Below, in pieces: positions 8,394 to 17,124 of a stretch of 41,998 nucleotides of DNA. Made by a program: the position numbers and the translations under genes. Under the pieces are notes generated by a model. That model was given only the letters and a program-made list of their open reading frames with translations. It did no database searches and was not told the origin of the DNA. Numbering within the stretch: the stretch's first letter is position 1; every line of letters starts with the position of its first letter. The stretch is from a virus. The stretch spans positions 1 to 41,998 of IMG/VR virus record IMGVR_UViG_3300037430_000006; one strand, written 5' to 3'.

Positions 8394-9395
8394 GTGGCGA
8401 AGATCCTGACGTTCGACGGCCTAGCCGACAACGAACACACCTTTTTCACCGACCTCGACACCGGGGCGATGGTTCAAGTCGCACCCGGCGCGATCGTGCC
8501 GGTGCGGAAGGTCGACGATTACCAGCAGTACATCGACCGCGGTATGGCCACGCTCTCCGGCGAGGAAGACGGCGGCGATGGTCAGCTCGACAAGATCGCG
8601 GACGGCCTGCGCGCCATCCTCGCCGAAGTCGCGCCGCTCGACGGCGACCAGGCGTTCTGGACGCTCGACGAGATGCTCGAGCAGATCGCCTCCATCCAGG
8701 AGGCCGACACCACCGCGAAAGAGGTCTGGGCGGACAACGCCCTGAATCCGATGGTGACGTCGGTCACCCCGGCCGACCGCACAGACAACGTGCCGGCGGG
8801 CGGCCCGTTCCGCGTCGATCTCAACGTCCCGATCTACGAATCGACGCTCACCGCAACCAACTGCTACTCCCTTCTCGACGAGAGCGGGAACGCGTCCGAT
8901 CGCACCGTCGAGTCGGTCGAGGGCGACGAGGACCTGAAGGGCGCAAGCCTCACGCTCGACGACGATCTCACCCCCGGGCTCGTCTACCGCCTTCGCGTCG
9001 CAGGCCTCAACGCCGAAACCGGCCGGGCGCCGATGTTGGAGCCGTTCGTCCAGGAGATCGGCTTCCGGGCCGATACGCGGCCGGCGGTCAGCTCGACGAG
9101 CCCGGCCTCAGGCGCCGACAACGTCGCGATCGACGTGGCCGTCACGGTGAACTTCGACAAGTCGATGAGCACCGTGTCCGCCACGCTCTACGACGTCACG
9201 GCGGAGTCGTCGGCGTCGCTCTCGCTGTCTCCCACGGATGGGGACGCGCGTGACTCCTGGGCGAGCGAAGCCCTCTCTCTGATCGACGGCCATCACTACA
9301 AGATCCGCGTCGCGGCGACCGGCACGGTGTCCAGCAATGAGTACGCGCTCGCCGAAGACTTCGAGCAAGAAGACGACTTCCACGTCGTCGACTGA
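8394..9395 (+). CDS. Virion protein with two SbsA-type Ig-like domains
   Basis: 333 residues from GTG 8394, chosen because GAGGA lies 5 bases upstream and the preceding gene ends at 8383. An N-terminal beta segment and a helical linker (about 60-110) are followed by two Ig-like repeats. The first begins VTSVTPADRTDNVPAGGPFRV, and the second begins SSTSPASGADNVAIDVAVTV; both follow the 'P..G..NV' start of SbsA-type Ig modules. Such modules decorate phage virions and may bind host surface sugars. A 180-base non-coding stretch follows. Confidence 0.65.
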   Translation: MAKILTFDGLADNEHTFFTDLDTGAMVQVAPGAIVPVRKVDDYQQYIDRGMATLSGEEDGGDGQLDKIADGLRAILAEVAPLDGDQAFWTLDEMLEQIASIQEADTTAKEVWADNALNPMVTSVTPADRTDNVPAGGPFRVDLNVPIYESTLTATNCYSLLDESGNASDRTVESVEGDEDLKGASLTLDDDLTPGLVYRLRVAGLNAETGRAPMLEPFVQEIGFRADTRPAVSSTSPASGADNVAIDVAVTVNFDKSMSTVSATLYDVTAESSASLSLSPTDGDARDSWASEALSLIDGHHYKIRVAATGTVSSNEYALAEDFEQEDDFHVVD

Positions 9396-9478
9396 TCGGA
9401 ACACAACCGGCGAAGGCGTAAGGCGGGCGGCGGCACGCTCGGTTCCAAGCAAGCCGGTACGGAACGGAAACAAGAAGT

Positions 9479-9576
9479 TCAGCGGCTAGGGAGACGTCCC
9501 GAAAAGCGCGGCGCCTCACCGCGCCCGCCGCTGATCACCAACGAGGCATCCGGGGAAGGAGGCTCCTCCGAGATGC
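9479..9576 (+). promoter_or_regulatory. Structured leader RNA element, copy 3 (tail-tube leader)
   Basis: P1 TCAGCGGC (9479-9486) pairs with GCCGCTGA (9527-9534), different in sequence from copies 1 and 2 but fully complementary. UA, P2 GGG (9489-9491)/CCC (9498-9500) and GAA follow as in the other copies. P3 GCGCGG (9506-9511)/CCGCGC (9519-9524) is the strongest of the three. After the linker, GCATC (9546-9550) pairs with GATGC (9572-9576) and encloses a GGAG/CTCC hairpin. The ATG in this stem is one base out of frame with the tube gene, whose in-frame GTG is at 9580. The stretch 9396-9478 before it contains GC-rich repeats but no gene. Confidence 0.75.
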
Positions 9577-9579
9577 GAA

Positions 9580-10125
9580 GTGGCAACCAATTCCGGAAAC
9601 ATCGCGATCGGCAAAGCGACTGTGTCGATCGGCCCCTACGTGACGGCGGGCGGAGCAGGCTCGCTCGTCGACGTCGGGCACACGAAGGGTCCGACGACGC
9701 TCGAAGTCGCGTTCACCGACTACGAGATCATCACGGAGCAATCGTTCGGCGCGATCAAGAAGGTCCCGATCTCCGCCGCGGTGAAGCTCAAGGTCCTCAT
9801 GGACGAAGCCACCATGACGAACGTCATGACGGCGTTCCGTCAGGCGGCCGCCAATCTGTCCGGGACCGCTCCGAACCAGACCGGGCTCGTCGGCAACATC
9901 ACCGAGCTCTACAAGCAGATCCAGATCGTCACGAACGGCACGGGCTCGACCACGACGGCCGTCCGGACGATCACCCTCTGGAAGTGCATCGTCGAAAGCT
10001 GTGCGGCGGTGCAGTTCGGGAAGCAGCCCGAGCAGACGTACGAGGTCACGTTCTCCGTCCTGTACGACGACTCGGTCGCCACCGGCGACAAGTTCTTCAA
10101 GCTCGTTGACTCCGGCGGCTCGTGA
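9580..10125 (+). CDS. Major tail tube protein
   Basis: 181 residues from GTG 9580. Typical tail-tube features are a Gly/Ala/Thr-rich start (GNIAIGKATVSIGPYV), the segment DVGHTKGPTTLEVAF, a helix (DEATMTNVMTAFRQAAANL) and a YEVTFSVLYDDS end strand. It sits directly before the presumed chaperone and the tape measure. The start is uncertain: ATG 9573, paired in the leader stem, would be the expected start by analogy with copies 1 and 2 but is out of frame by one base. Confidence 0.75.
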   Translation: MATNSGNIAIGKATVSIGPYVTAGGAGSLVDVGHTKGPTTLEVAFTDYEIITEQSFGAIKKVPISAAVKLKVLMDEATMTNVMTAFRQAAANLSGTAPNQTGLVGNITELYKQIQIVTNGTGSTTTAVRTITLWKCIVESCAAVQFGKQPEQTYEVTFSVLYDDSVATGDKFFKLVDSGGS

Positions 10126-10132
10126 TCCTTCA

Positions 10133-10810
10133 GTGAGTCTCGAAGCTGCCGCCGGTCGCTTCCGCGTCGTCACGCACGACGGGCGGCGCTTCATTGTCTC
10201 CGCCCCGACGCTCGGGACCCTCGTCCTGGCGTCGGGGCTTTTTCCAAACGAGATCTCCGCCTTCGCTCACCTCGCCATCACAAACCCGGCGATGCTCCAG
10301 GGCGATCACGCCTACAACGTCAAGACGCTCGGCACCCTCCTGGGGGATACCTCAGACGGCCGCGCCGGCGAGGTCCTGGAGACCTGCGTCCGGGCCGTAG
10401 GCGGCGACCACGGGGACGTGATCGCAGCTACGACCCTTTCCCCGGGGCTCGCCGCCGTGCTCGGCGCCGCGGTGCTCTCGCTGTGCGACGTCCCGCGATG
10501 CTTCGCCGGCGCCGGGTGGGACAAGGTCGGGAAGCTCCCCGTCGAAGCTCCGGCCCGATCGCAGCAATCGGACGACTGGGTCGACCCCGCGGATGGCAGC
10601 TTCGAGCGCGCGATCGTCGCCATGTGCGAGCGGTTCGGCTGGACCCTCCGGCAGGCGATGGAGATGCCGTTCGAATGCGTCCTGATGGTCAACGACGCCG
10701 TCGCCGTCATTGACGACCCCGAAGCGAGAAAGCGCGCGAGCGATGCGGCGCAGGAGTTCCCGGTGCAGGCGTTCGCCCATCTGGGCATCGGCTACGAGCG
10801 GGTGAACTGA
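10133..10810 (+). CDS. Putative tail assembly chaperone
   Basis: 225 residues from GTG 10133, 7 bases after the tail-tube stop; the frame is open further upstream but would overlap the tube gene. A beta-rich start (GRFRVVTHDGRRFIVSAP) is followed by mostly helical sequence. The place between tube and tape-measure genes is that of tail assembly chaperones, which bind the tape measure during tail building. I see no separate G/GT pair, and no clear slippery site could be verified, so the usual frameshift product may be absent. Function inferred from position. Confidence 0.5.
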   Translation: MSLEAAAGRFRVVTHDGRRFIVSAPTLGTLVLASGLFPNEISAFAHLAITNPAMLQGDHAYNVKTLGTLLGDTSDGRAGEVLETCVRAVGGDHGDVIAATTLSPGLAAVLGAAVLSLCDVPRCFAGAGWDKVGKLPVEAPARSQQSDDWVDPADGSFERAIVAMCERFGWTLRQAMEMPFECVLMVNDAVAVIDDPEARKRASDAAQEFPVQAFAHLGIGYERVN

Positions 10811-13341
10811 TGGCCGGCAACGACCTGACCATCCGCGCGATCATCAAGCTGCTCGTCGAGGGCGGGCACATCCCGAAGGATGTCGCGAAGTCGATCGACG
10901 GGGTCGGCGCATCGGCGAAGACGACGAAGAAGGAGCTCGAGGGCCTCGGCTCCGCCGGCAAGCAGCTCGCGGACGAGCTGAAGAAGTTCCTGGGCGCGGC
11001 CGCTCTTGGCGATTTCATCAAGTCGAGCGTCGAGGATTTCGCGAAGGTTCAACGCGCGGTCAGTGCGCTCGGCTACACGATTCGCCAGCTCGGGCTCGGG
11101 ACCGCGGCCGACGCGGCGAAGATCAGGGACAGCCTGAAGGCGCTGGCACAAGACGGCGGCGCCGCGCTGATCGAATCGCTCCCGGCATACCAGCGATTTG
11201 CCGGCATCACGCACGATCTCGAAGCCGCGATGGCCGCGACGAAGCTGGCCTCCGACGTCGCAGAGAGCGGGATCGTCGACTTCGGCACCGCGGTCAACGG
11301 TGTCGTCGCTCTCCTGCAGGGGAAGGCCAAGCTCGCGGCCAACCTCTTCGGCCTGCAGCTGCGCGAGACCGGGGACGCGACGAAGGACAACGCCGCGCTG
11401 ATGGCGCTCCTGCAAAAGCAGGTCGGAGGCTTAGGCGACGCCTTCGACGACTCCGAGAACAAGATCAACAAGCTGGACGCCACGTGGGCGGACCTCAAGC
11501 AGACGGTGGGCGAGGGCTTCGCTCCGGCGATCGAGATCATCAACACGACGCTATTTCACGCGATCGGGATCTTCAAAGATCTCGGCGCGATCGCCGGAGC
11601 CGCGTTCGATTCGATGATCGGCGGAGCGACCAAGTTCTCCCAAATCGGCACTGCGGCGTTCGACATCAGCAAGCTCTTGAAGGATCCCAAGGCGTACTGG
11701 GAGGCTGTCGTAACCGCCTCCAAGGCGGCTGCCGGCTCCGTCTCTGAATCGTGGAAGGTGGCTCAAGAGCAGATCGTCGCCGACCACACGAAGGCCTCGA
11801 GCAAGATCGAGGACACGGAGAAGGGTCGGCAGAAGCTCGTCGCGCAGGCCGCGCTCGCGTCTGCGGAACAACAGGCCAAGATCGCGGAGCACGCCGCCCA
11901 CCAGCTCTTCGAGGCGACCAACGAGACCGCACAGAAGACAGTGCAGGCGCAGATCGAGGCCGCGAAGGACGGCTCGGCCGAGCGCCTCGCGCTCGAGCTC
12001 CAGCTCCTGGACCTCCAAGAAGCGGCCGAGCTCGAGAAGGTCAAGGGCTCCGAGACGGCGAAAGCCGACGTGCGCGCCGGCTTTGACGTCCAGCGGGCGG
12101 CCACCGAGAAGAAATTCAGCGACCAACGGGCGGAGGCGGAGCTCCGCGCCGCGGCCGACCTCGCCCGCGCGAAAGCCGAGCTCGTCCCGGAAGGGACGCG
12201 CGCCCGTCTGGATGCCGACCTCGAAGCGCTGCACGCCGAGCACAAAGCGGCGATGGAGTCGTTCCACGGCACCGAGACCGAAAAGGCGACGCGCGAAGCG
12301 ATCTACTTGGCCGCGCGCCTCCTCAAGATTCGCGAGTTCGCCAAGTCGAGCGCCCAGGCCGAGCTCGACATCTACGAGGAGCTGCTCCAATCCAAAGCCG
12401 ACCTCGAGGACGCCCAGCGCGCGCTCCGGCTGGCGTCCGTCGCCGACGAATCGCGGGCCGCCTACGCAATCCGGATGGAAGGCGTCACGGCTCAGTACGA
12501 CGACGAGCTGAAGCAGATCGATCAGCAGCGTCTCGACGCCGTGTTCTCGGCCGACCTCACCGCAGAGCAGATCGCGGACATCGACCAGGCCGCCAACCGG
12601 CGCCGCCTGGCTGCCTACACGAAGTTCAAGCTCGCCGAGATGCGGCTCGATCAGCAGCAGGCCACGGCTGCGATCGATTCGGCCATCCGCGTCTCGAATA
12701 CCGCGTTAGCACTCGCTCAGGCCGCCTGGGGCAAGTCGAAGGCCTTCGCCGTCGCCAAGATCATCGTCGACACGGGCGTGGCGATCATGAACGCCTGGGC
12801 GCACGCAACGAGCTATTGGGAAGGGATCGTCGAGACGGTCCTGATCTCGGGCATCGGAGCCGTGCAGCTCTCGAAGGTCAAGAGCGCGGATCCGGCAGCC
12901 GGCGCCGGCTTCGACGACCCCGTGAACGATCGCATGGCCTACCAGGGCGGCCGCCGCTGGGCGAAGGACTGGGTCGACAACACCTCGGCCGGGTTCTCCG
13001 AAGGGATCGCCGCGGCGATGGCCACGCCCACGAAGGCGCCGACGGCGGCCGCGGCGCAGAGCTGGCCGAGCTTCTCGCCGGCGCTGATGCGGTACGCGGC
13101 GCCGTCGATCGGCGGTTCCGTCGGGAGCATGAGCGACCGGTTCTCGGATGAACGCATCGTCGGTGCGCTCGCCGCGGTCAAGGACGCGATGGGCGCGCAG
13201 CCGTCGGCGGGAGGCTCGCCGATCGCCGTGCATAACCACTACGAGTTGAACCGCCCCGTGATCGTCGATAAGCGCTCGATGATCCGGCTCGTCGACGAGA
13301 TCGAGCGCGTCCAGCGCAACAACCCGAAGCGGGTGCGCTGA
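10810..13341 (+). CDS. Tape measure protein
   Basis: 843 residues, start overlapping the previous stop as TGATG. Long helical, Ala/Lys/Glu-rich chain with a hydrophobic stretch around residues 240-265 (NTTLFHAIGIFKDLGAIAGAAF) and a second around 620-680 (AIRVSNTALALAQAAW..AFAVAKIIVDTGVAIMNAW). Both are typical of siphovirus tape measures, which set tail length and help DNA entry. Using the usual 1.5 angstrom per residue, a tail of about 125 nm is expected. The C-terminus carries a Gly-rich hinge and a basic tail. Confidence 0.85.
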   Translation: MAGNDLTIRAIIKLLVEGGHIPKDVAKSIDGVGASAKTTKKELEGLGSAGKQLADELKKFLGAAALGDFIKSSVEDFAKVQRAVSALGYTIRQLGLGTAADAAKIRDSLKALAQDGGAALIESLPAYQRFAGITHDLEAAMAATKLASDVAESGIVDFGTAVNGVVALLQGKAKLAANLFGLQLRETGDATKDNAALMALLQKQVGGLGDAFDDSENKINKLDATWADLKQTVGEGFAPAIEIINTTLFHAIGIFKDLGAIAGAAFDSMIGGATKFSQIGTAAFDISKLLKDPKAYWEAVVTASKAAAGSVSESWKVAQEQIVADHTKASSKIEDTEKGRQKLVAQAALASAEQQAKIAEHAAHQLFEATNETAQKTVQAQIEAAKDGSAERLALELQLLDLQEAAELEKVKGSETAKADVRAGFDVQRAATEKKFSDQRAEAELRAAADLARAKAELVPEGTRARLDADLEALHAEHKAAMESFHGTETEKATREAIYLAARLLKIREFAKSSAQAELDIYEELLQSKADLEDAQRALRLASVADESRAAYAIRMEGVTAQYDDELKQIDQQRLDAVFSADLTAEQIADIDQAANRRRLAAYTKFKLAEMRLDQQQATAAIDSAIRVSNTALALAQAAWGKSKAFAVAKIIVDTGVAIMNAWAHATSYWEGIVETVLISGIGAVQLSKVKSADPAAGAGFDDPVNDRMAYQGGRRWAKDWVDNTSAGFSEGIAAAMATPTKAPTAAAAQSWPSFSPALMRYAAPSIGGSVGSMSDRFSDERIVGALAAVKDAMGAQPSAGGSPIAVHNHYELNRPVIVDKRSMIRLVDEIERVQRNNPKRVR

Positions 13342-15629
13342 TGTCGTTCCGTGCCTTCCGCTGCGTCCTCATCTCTCCCGTTGGCGTCCAGCTCGACGTG
13401 TCCAACCGCATCGACATCGACGAGGCCGCCAGCATCGAGCTCGACCCGGAGTCCGATCTCACCGTCATGAACCACGGCGATTGGCCGATGGTCTTGGACG
13501 ACGTCGACGGCGTCGTGGAGAGCTTCCTCGCCGGCGCCCAGCCATCCGACATCTACACCGTGATCCTCGAGCGCGAGCGCGCCCCGGGCGGCCCCTTCTG
13601 GGATCGCGTCTTCGGCGGCGTTCTCGATGTTCCGACGTCGCTCCACATCGACGACAAGACGAAGAAGCTGGAGGTTGGGGCGTACTCGTTCTCGAAGGGC
13701 ATGGAGCGGGTGCCAGGCACCTCCATCGCCACGACGTTCGCGGTGAAAACCGCGAGCATCTCCGCGGGAAGCCAGTCGATCACGCTTCTCGCCGGCGAGA
13801 CTGCGGACCTCGAGCCCGGTCACATCCTTCGCGTCTCCGACCCGACCCAGGCAATAGCGCCGCAGGATTTCACGGTCGACTACGTTCAGTCGTCTACGGT
13901 CGTCGTCGTCGCCGAGACGGCGATCGCCTCGATATCGTCCGCGACGGCGGTCGTGAGCAACCCGGGCTATAGGTGGCGATCGCCGGCGTTCCTGGCCGCC
14001 GCGATCGCGACGGCATCCGGGGTGACCCTCGACCCGTCGAATCTCATCAAGCCGCTCGCGCCCTACCTCGTGGCGACGCCGGTCAGTCTTCGAGGCGGAT
14101 CGCTGAGGCTGAAACCTCGGTCGGTCGTTCCGAGCGGCACCACCATCATCGGCACGTTCGGAGGCGGCCCGACCAACAAGCGGGTGCTCTCCGGAGGACC
14201 CCAGGGGACCTGGGCGGATCAGTCGAACATCACGTTCCCCCAGGGCGACTGGACGCCCTACCTCCTCTCGGAGCCCGGATCCATCTACGCGAGCTCCTCG
14301 GGCGGGGGATGGGATGACGGCAAGGACACCGTCCACAACGTGGCGGGCAATTCGACGCAGCCTTACCCAGCCGGCGGAGCGTGGGATCACGCTGGGTCGA
14401 AGATTTGGGGAACGGTCATTTCTGCGGCCACCGACGCCTCCAACAACGTCGGAGCTGTTCCGGTTCTCAATGGAAGCCTCGTTGGTGGACTGACCGTCGC
14501 GAGTCACAACATTTGGCGATGGGTCGCCGGACTGAGCACCAAGATCGACATGCTCGGCTGCGATTGGGATCCGGCCAACGCCCTCCTGTGGGGGAGCCTG
14601 CGCGACACGACCGGCTACAAGGCCATCCGGACATTTGATCCGGTTGGGTTGACCTATGCCGACGTCGACATAACGCGGTGCGGGCAGCTCCGGACCTGTC
14701 GCTATCTCGACCGGATGGTGCTCTGCGACGTCGCGACGGGAGAGCTCGCCTTTTACGCGACCACGGGAAGTCGCGTTGCGCGGGAGCGCTTCACCCCTCC
14801 CACCGGCGACGTCCTTCTCTGGACGCTTCGGGCATGGGGCACGCACCTCGCGTTTCTGATCTCGCGCTACGACGGCACGTACATCGCAATCTATGACGTC
14901 CAGGTCTCATCGAGCCCGACGACGCGAGACCACGTCTTCACGCCGGCCGCCTTTTACCGCGTGTCATCGGAACAGACGAGCTACGGATCGAACGGGGCGT
15001 TCCTGACCATTCGGACCGATGCGCTCGGCGCCCAGTACGGCTTCGGCTTCGCCGGATCGGAATGGTTCACGCTCGGAAGCCTCTTCGATGGAGTGATCCC
15101 GGCGGCCGACTTCTCGGAGAAATCATGCGCGGCCGCGGCGAAGGACATCGCGCTCGTCACTGGGTCGATCCTGCACGTCGACAACTTCAAAGTGCTTCGG
15201 CTCATCAATCGCAACACGCTCGGTGACGGAGCTCCTGTCGCCGACTACGGCGCGCCCATCGAGCGCACGCGCCAGCCGATCTCGGACATCTACCGCGCCT
15301 CTGTCGAGGTCAAGGGGACGTCGCAGGCCGGTGCTGCCATCTCGGAGATTGCGGACGCCTCGGATAACCACGGGGATTCGGCGAGGCGGCTGACGGTCAC
15401 GGCCGACCTTGTCTCAACACCCGGAATGGCGCTCGCGACCGCAGCGTCCTTGCTGGCGTTCGTCTCGCGCGTGCGCGGCGCCGAGAGCGATTCGGTCATC
15501 GATGAAGGCGACCCGGTGCAGCCGTTCGACAAGGTCACGGTCGGAGGAAGGGATCTCATTCTCTTCAAGCTCGCGACCGACCTCGCAACGGGAACGCACG
15601 CGCTCGATCTCCTGGAGGTTGTCTCGTGA
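13341..15629 (+). CDS. Tail tip/hub-like protein
   Basis: 762 residues, TGATG overlap with the tape measure. Beta-rich throughout. The N-terminus (FRCVLISPVGVQLDVSNRIDIDEAASIELDPESDL) and the C-terminus (RRLTVTADLVSTPGMALATA, DKVTVGGRDLILFKLATDL) resemble hub or baseplate folds, where an outer module is interrupted by a large central insert. Residues about 270-600 contain repeated W-D-x-A and Y-x-x-x-x-x-G patterns that could be a propeller-like insert. Host recognition or the tail hub is likely by position. No family is recognised with certainty. Confidence 0.55.
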   Translation: MSFRAFRCVLISPVGVQLDVSNRIDIDEAASIELDPESDLTVMNHGDWPMVLDDVDGVVESFLAGAQPSDIYTVILERERAPGGPFWDRVFGGVLDVPTSLHIDDKTKKLEVGAYSFSKGMERVPGTSIATTFAVKTASISAGSQSITLLAGETADLEPGHILRVSDPTQAIAPQDFTVDYVQSSTVVVVAETAIASISSATAVVSNPGYRWRSPAFLAAAIATASGVTLDPSNLIKPLAPYLVATPVSLRGGSLRLKPRSVVPSGTTIIGTFGGGPTNKRVLSGGPQGTWADQSNITFPQGDWTPYLLSEPGSIYASSSGGGWDDGKDTVHNVAGNSTQPYPAGGAWDHAGSKIWGTVISAATDASNNVGAVPVLNGSLVGGLTVASHNIWRWVAGLSTKIDMLGCDWDPANALLWGSLRDTTGYKAIRTFDPVGLTYADVDITRCGQLRTCRYLDRMVLCDVATGELAFYATTGSRVARERFTPPTGDVLLWTLRAWGTHLAFLISRYDGTYIAIYDVQVSSSPTTRDHVFTPAAFYRVSSEQTSYGSNGAFLTIRTDALGAQYGFGFAGSEWFTLGSLFDGVIPAADFSEKSCAAAAKDIALVTGSILHVDNFKVLRLINRNTLGDGAPVADYGAPIERTRQPISDIYRASVEVKGTSQAGAAISEIADASDNHGDSARRLTVTADLVSTPGMALATAASLLAFVSRVRGAESDSVIDEGDPVQPFDKVTVGGRDLILFKLATDLATGTHALDLLEVVS

Positions 15630-16630
15630 GCGGCTACACCCGCGACGTCGTGATCCGGATCTCACCGAAGAACGGGAGCGACATCATCCGTTGGTTCGAA
15701 GACGAGCTCACCGACGTCGGCCGACACACGCTCGTCGAGCTGACCTATCCCGAGGAGTCGGAGAGGTTCAAGGACATCAACCGCTCCGTGCGATCGCGCG
15801 TGTTCGGCTTCCGGCCGACCGTGACGATCACCGTCGAGATCATGTCCATGGCGGATCAGGCGTTCCTCGCCGACGTCGAATCCGCCCTCGCGGACGAGAC
15901 GTCCTTCGACGTCTTCCTGTCGCTCGATGGGGGCGTCGTCGAGCGTCAGGTGCGGCTCCGCCGCGGGGGTGTCGAAAAGCCGTTCCGCGGGAAGGTCTTC
16001 GCCGGATCCACCTTCACCCTCGACCTCGAAGCCGTCGACCTCATCCCCACGAAGCCCTCGATCCTGAGCCCTCCGCCGATCGGCCGGGAGTTTCTGAGCG
16101 ACCCCAGCATCGAGCTGTGGTCGGGCGGGCAGCCGGTGTGCTGGAGCGGCACGGCTTCAAACGGCGGCGAGACGATCACCGTCTTTCAAGAGACGGTCCT
16201 GCTCTACGACGGATCCAACGCCGCGCGGCTCACCCGCTCCGGCGGGTCGCAATACCTCCAGTTCGCTGCCATCCCGATGAGCGGCTTCAGGCGTAACGCT
16301 TGGTACCAAGCCACGATGCGGTTCCGCTCGGCCGTCGCGCTCTCGGCGAACATCAACGTCACCTCCTACGACGCCAACAACGCCCACGCCGACTACTCCG
16401 TTCGGGCGGATGGGAAGACCTGGAATCAGAACAGCGGGGATCTCGTTCCGGCGACGACGCCGTCGAGCAGCTCGTTCACGCCGCTGACCGCCTATCTGCG
16501 GATGCCGTCCTGGCTCGACTCCAGGACGATCGTCTACCTGCGCACCAATTGCTACTACACGGGCATCGTCCGCGTTGACGGGTGTTCCTTCTACGGGCCC
16601 GTCCTCCGCCCGGGCATCGGGACCTGGTGA
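15626..16630 (+). CDS. Minor tail protein with C-terminal carbohydrate-binding-like domain
   Basis: 334 residues from a GTG that overlaps the previous stop (GTGA). Residues 1-145 look like a compact distal-tail-like domain (FGFRPTVTITVEIMSMADQAFLADVESAL, then FAGSTFTLDLEAVDLIPT). Residues about 150-334 resemble a jelly-roll sugar-binding module (FLSDPSIELWSGGQPVCWSG, then SGFRRNAWYQATMRF and IVRVDGCSFYGP). It is the second CBM-like module among the structural genes. A role in the tail tip and host surface binding is inferred. Confidence 0.55.
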   Translation: MSGYTRDVVIRISPKNGSDIIRWFEDELTDVGRHTLVELTYPEESERFKDINRSVRSRVFGFRPTVTITVEIMSMADQAFLADVESALADETSFDVFLSLDGGVVERQVRLRRGGVEKPFRGKVFAGSTFTLDLEAVDLIPTKPSILSPPPIGREFLSDPSIELWSGGQPVCWSGTASNGGETITVFQETVLLYDGSNAARLTRSGGSQYLQFAAIPMSGFRRNAWYQATMRFRSAVALSANINVTSYDANNAHADYSVRADGKTWNQNSGDLVPATTPSSSSFTPLTAYLRMPSWLDSRTIVYLRTNCYYTGIVRVDGCSFYGPVLRPGIGTW

Positions 16631-17124
16631 TGGAGCAGCCGGGAACGCCGCTTCCGCTCGCCGTCATCCACGTCAAGGACATCGGCGACGTGAACCCGAA
16701 GTGCACGCCTGGAGTGTCCCCGGACGTCTTCGACGACTCGACCGGGAAGGTCTGGACGTGCGACGTCGACGTGTACGTCGAGCGACCCGTCGCGCCCGGG
16801 CCTCACACGCACGTCCCGGCGCTCACGCCGTTCAGGGCCCTCATCTACTTGGACAACAGCGGCCCTGTGATCGGAGCCGTCGATTCGGATTTTGCCGTGA
16901 CGATTCAGTACGACAACGCGGGGACGCTCGACACGGCGCCCGAGGTCGCGACCGTCACCGAAGAAACCGGCGCGACCGGCTTCTACTGGGTCACGTTCAC
17001 ACCCACGCTGCTAGGCGTCTACTACCAAGTGGCCGTCGCCTACACCGCAGGCTTCGGCGTATCGATCACAGCATCGGGCCCCATGGCCTTCGTGTCGGCG
17101 GCCACCTACGGCGAGGTCGCATGA
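16630..17124 (+). CDS. Putative tail-tip accessory protein, beta-rich
   Basis: 164 residues from ATG 16630, TGATG overlap with the gene before. Predicted all-beta, with a single Ig-like pattern (ALIYLDNSGPVIGAVDSDFAVTIQYDNAG .. GFYWVTFTPTLLGVYYQVAVAYTAG). No membrane segment. It probably completes the tail-tip block; the next genes are membrane or exported proteins, marking a change of module. No family recognised. Confidence 0.55.
   Translation: MEQPGTPLPLAVIHVKDIGDVNPKCTPGVSPDVFDDSTGKVWTCDVDVYVERPVAPGPHTHVPALTPFRALIYLDNSGPVIGAVDSDFAVTIQYDNAGTLDTAPEVATVTEETGATGFYWVTFTPTLLGVYYQVAVAYTAGFGVSITASGPMAFVSAATYGEVA

Noticed and set aside
9573-10109. 178-codon frame starting at the ATG paired in leader copy 3
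   Set aside because: It encodes an Arg/Asp/His-rich shadow; the tail-tube protein is in the next frame from GTG 9580.
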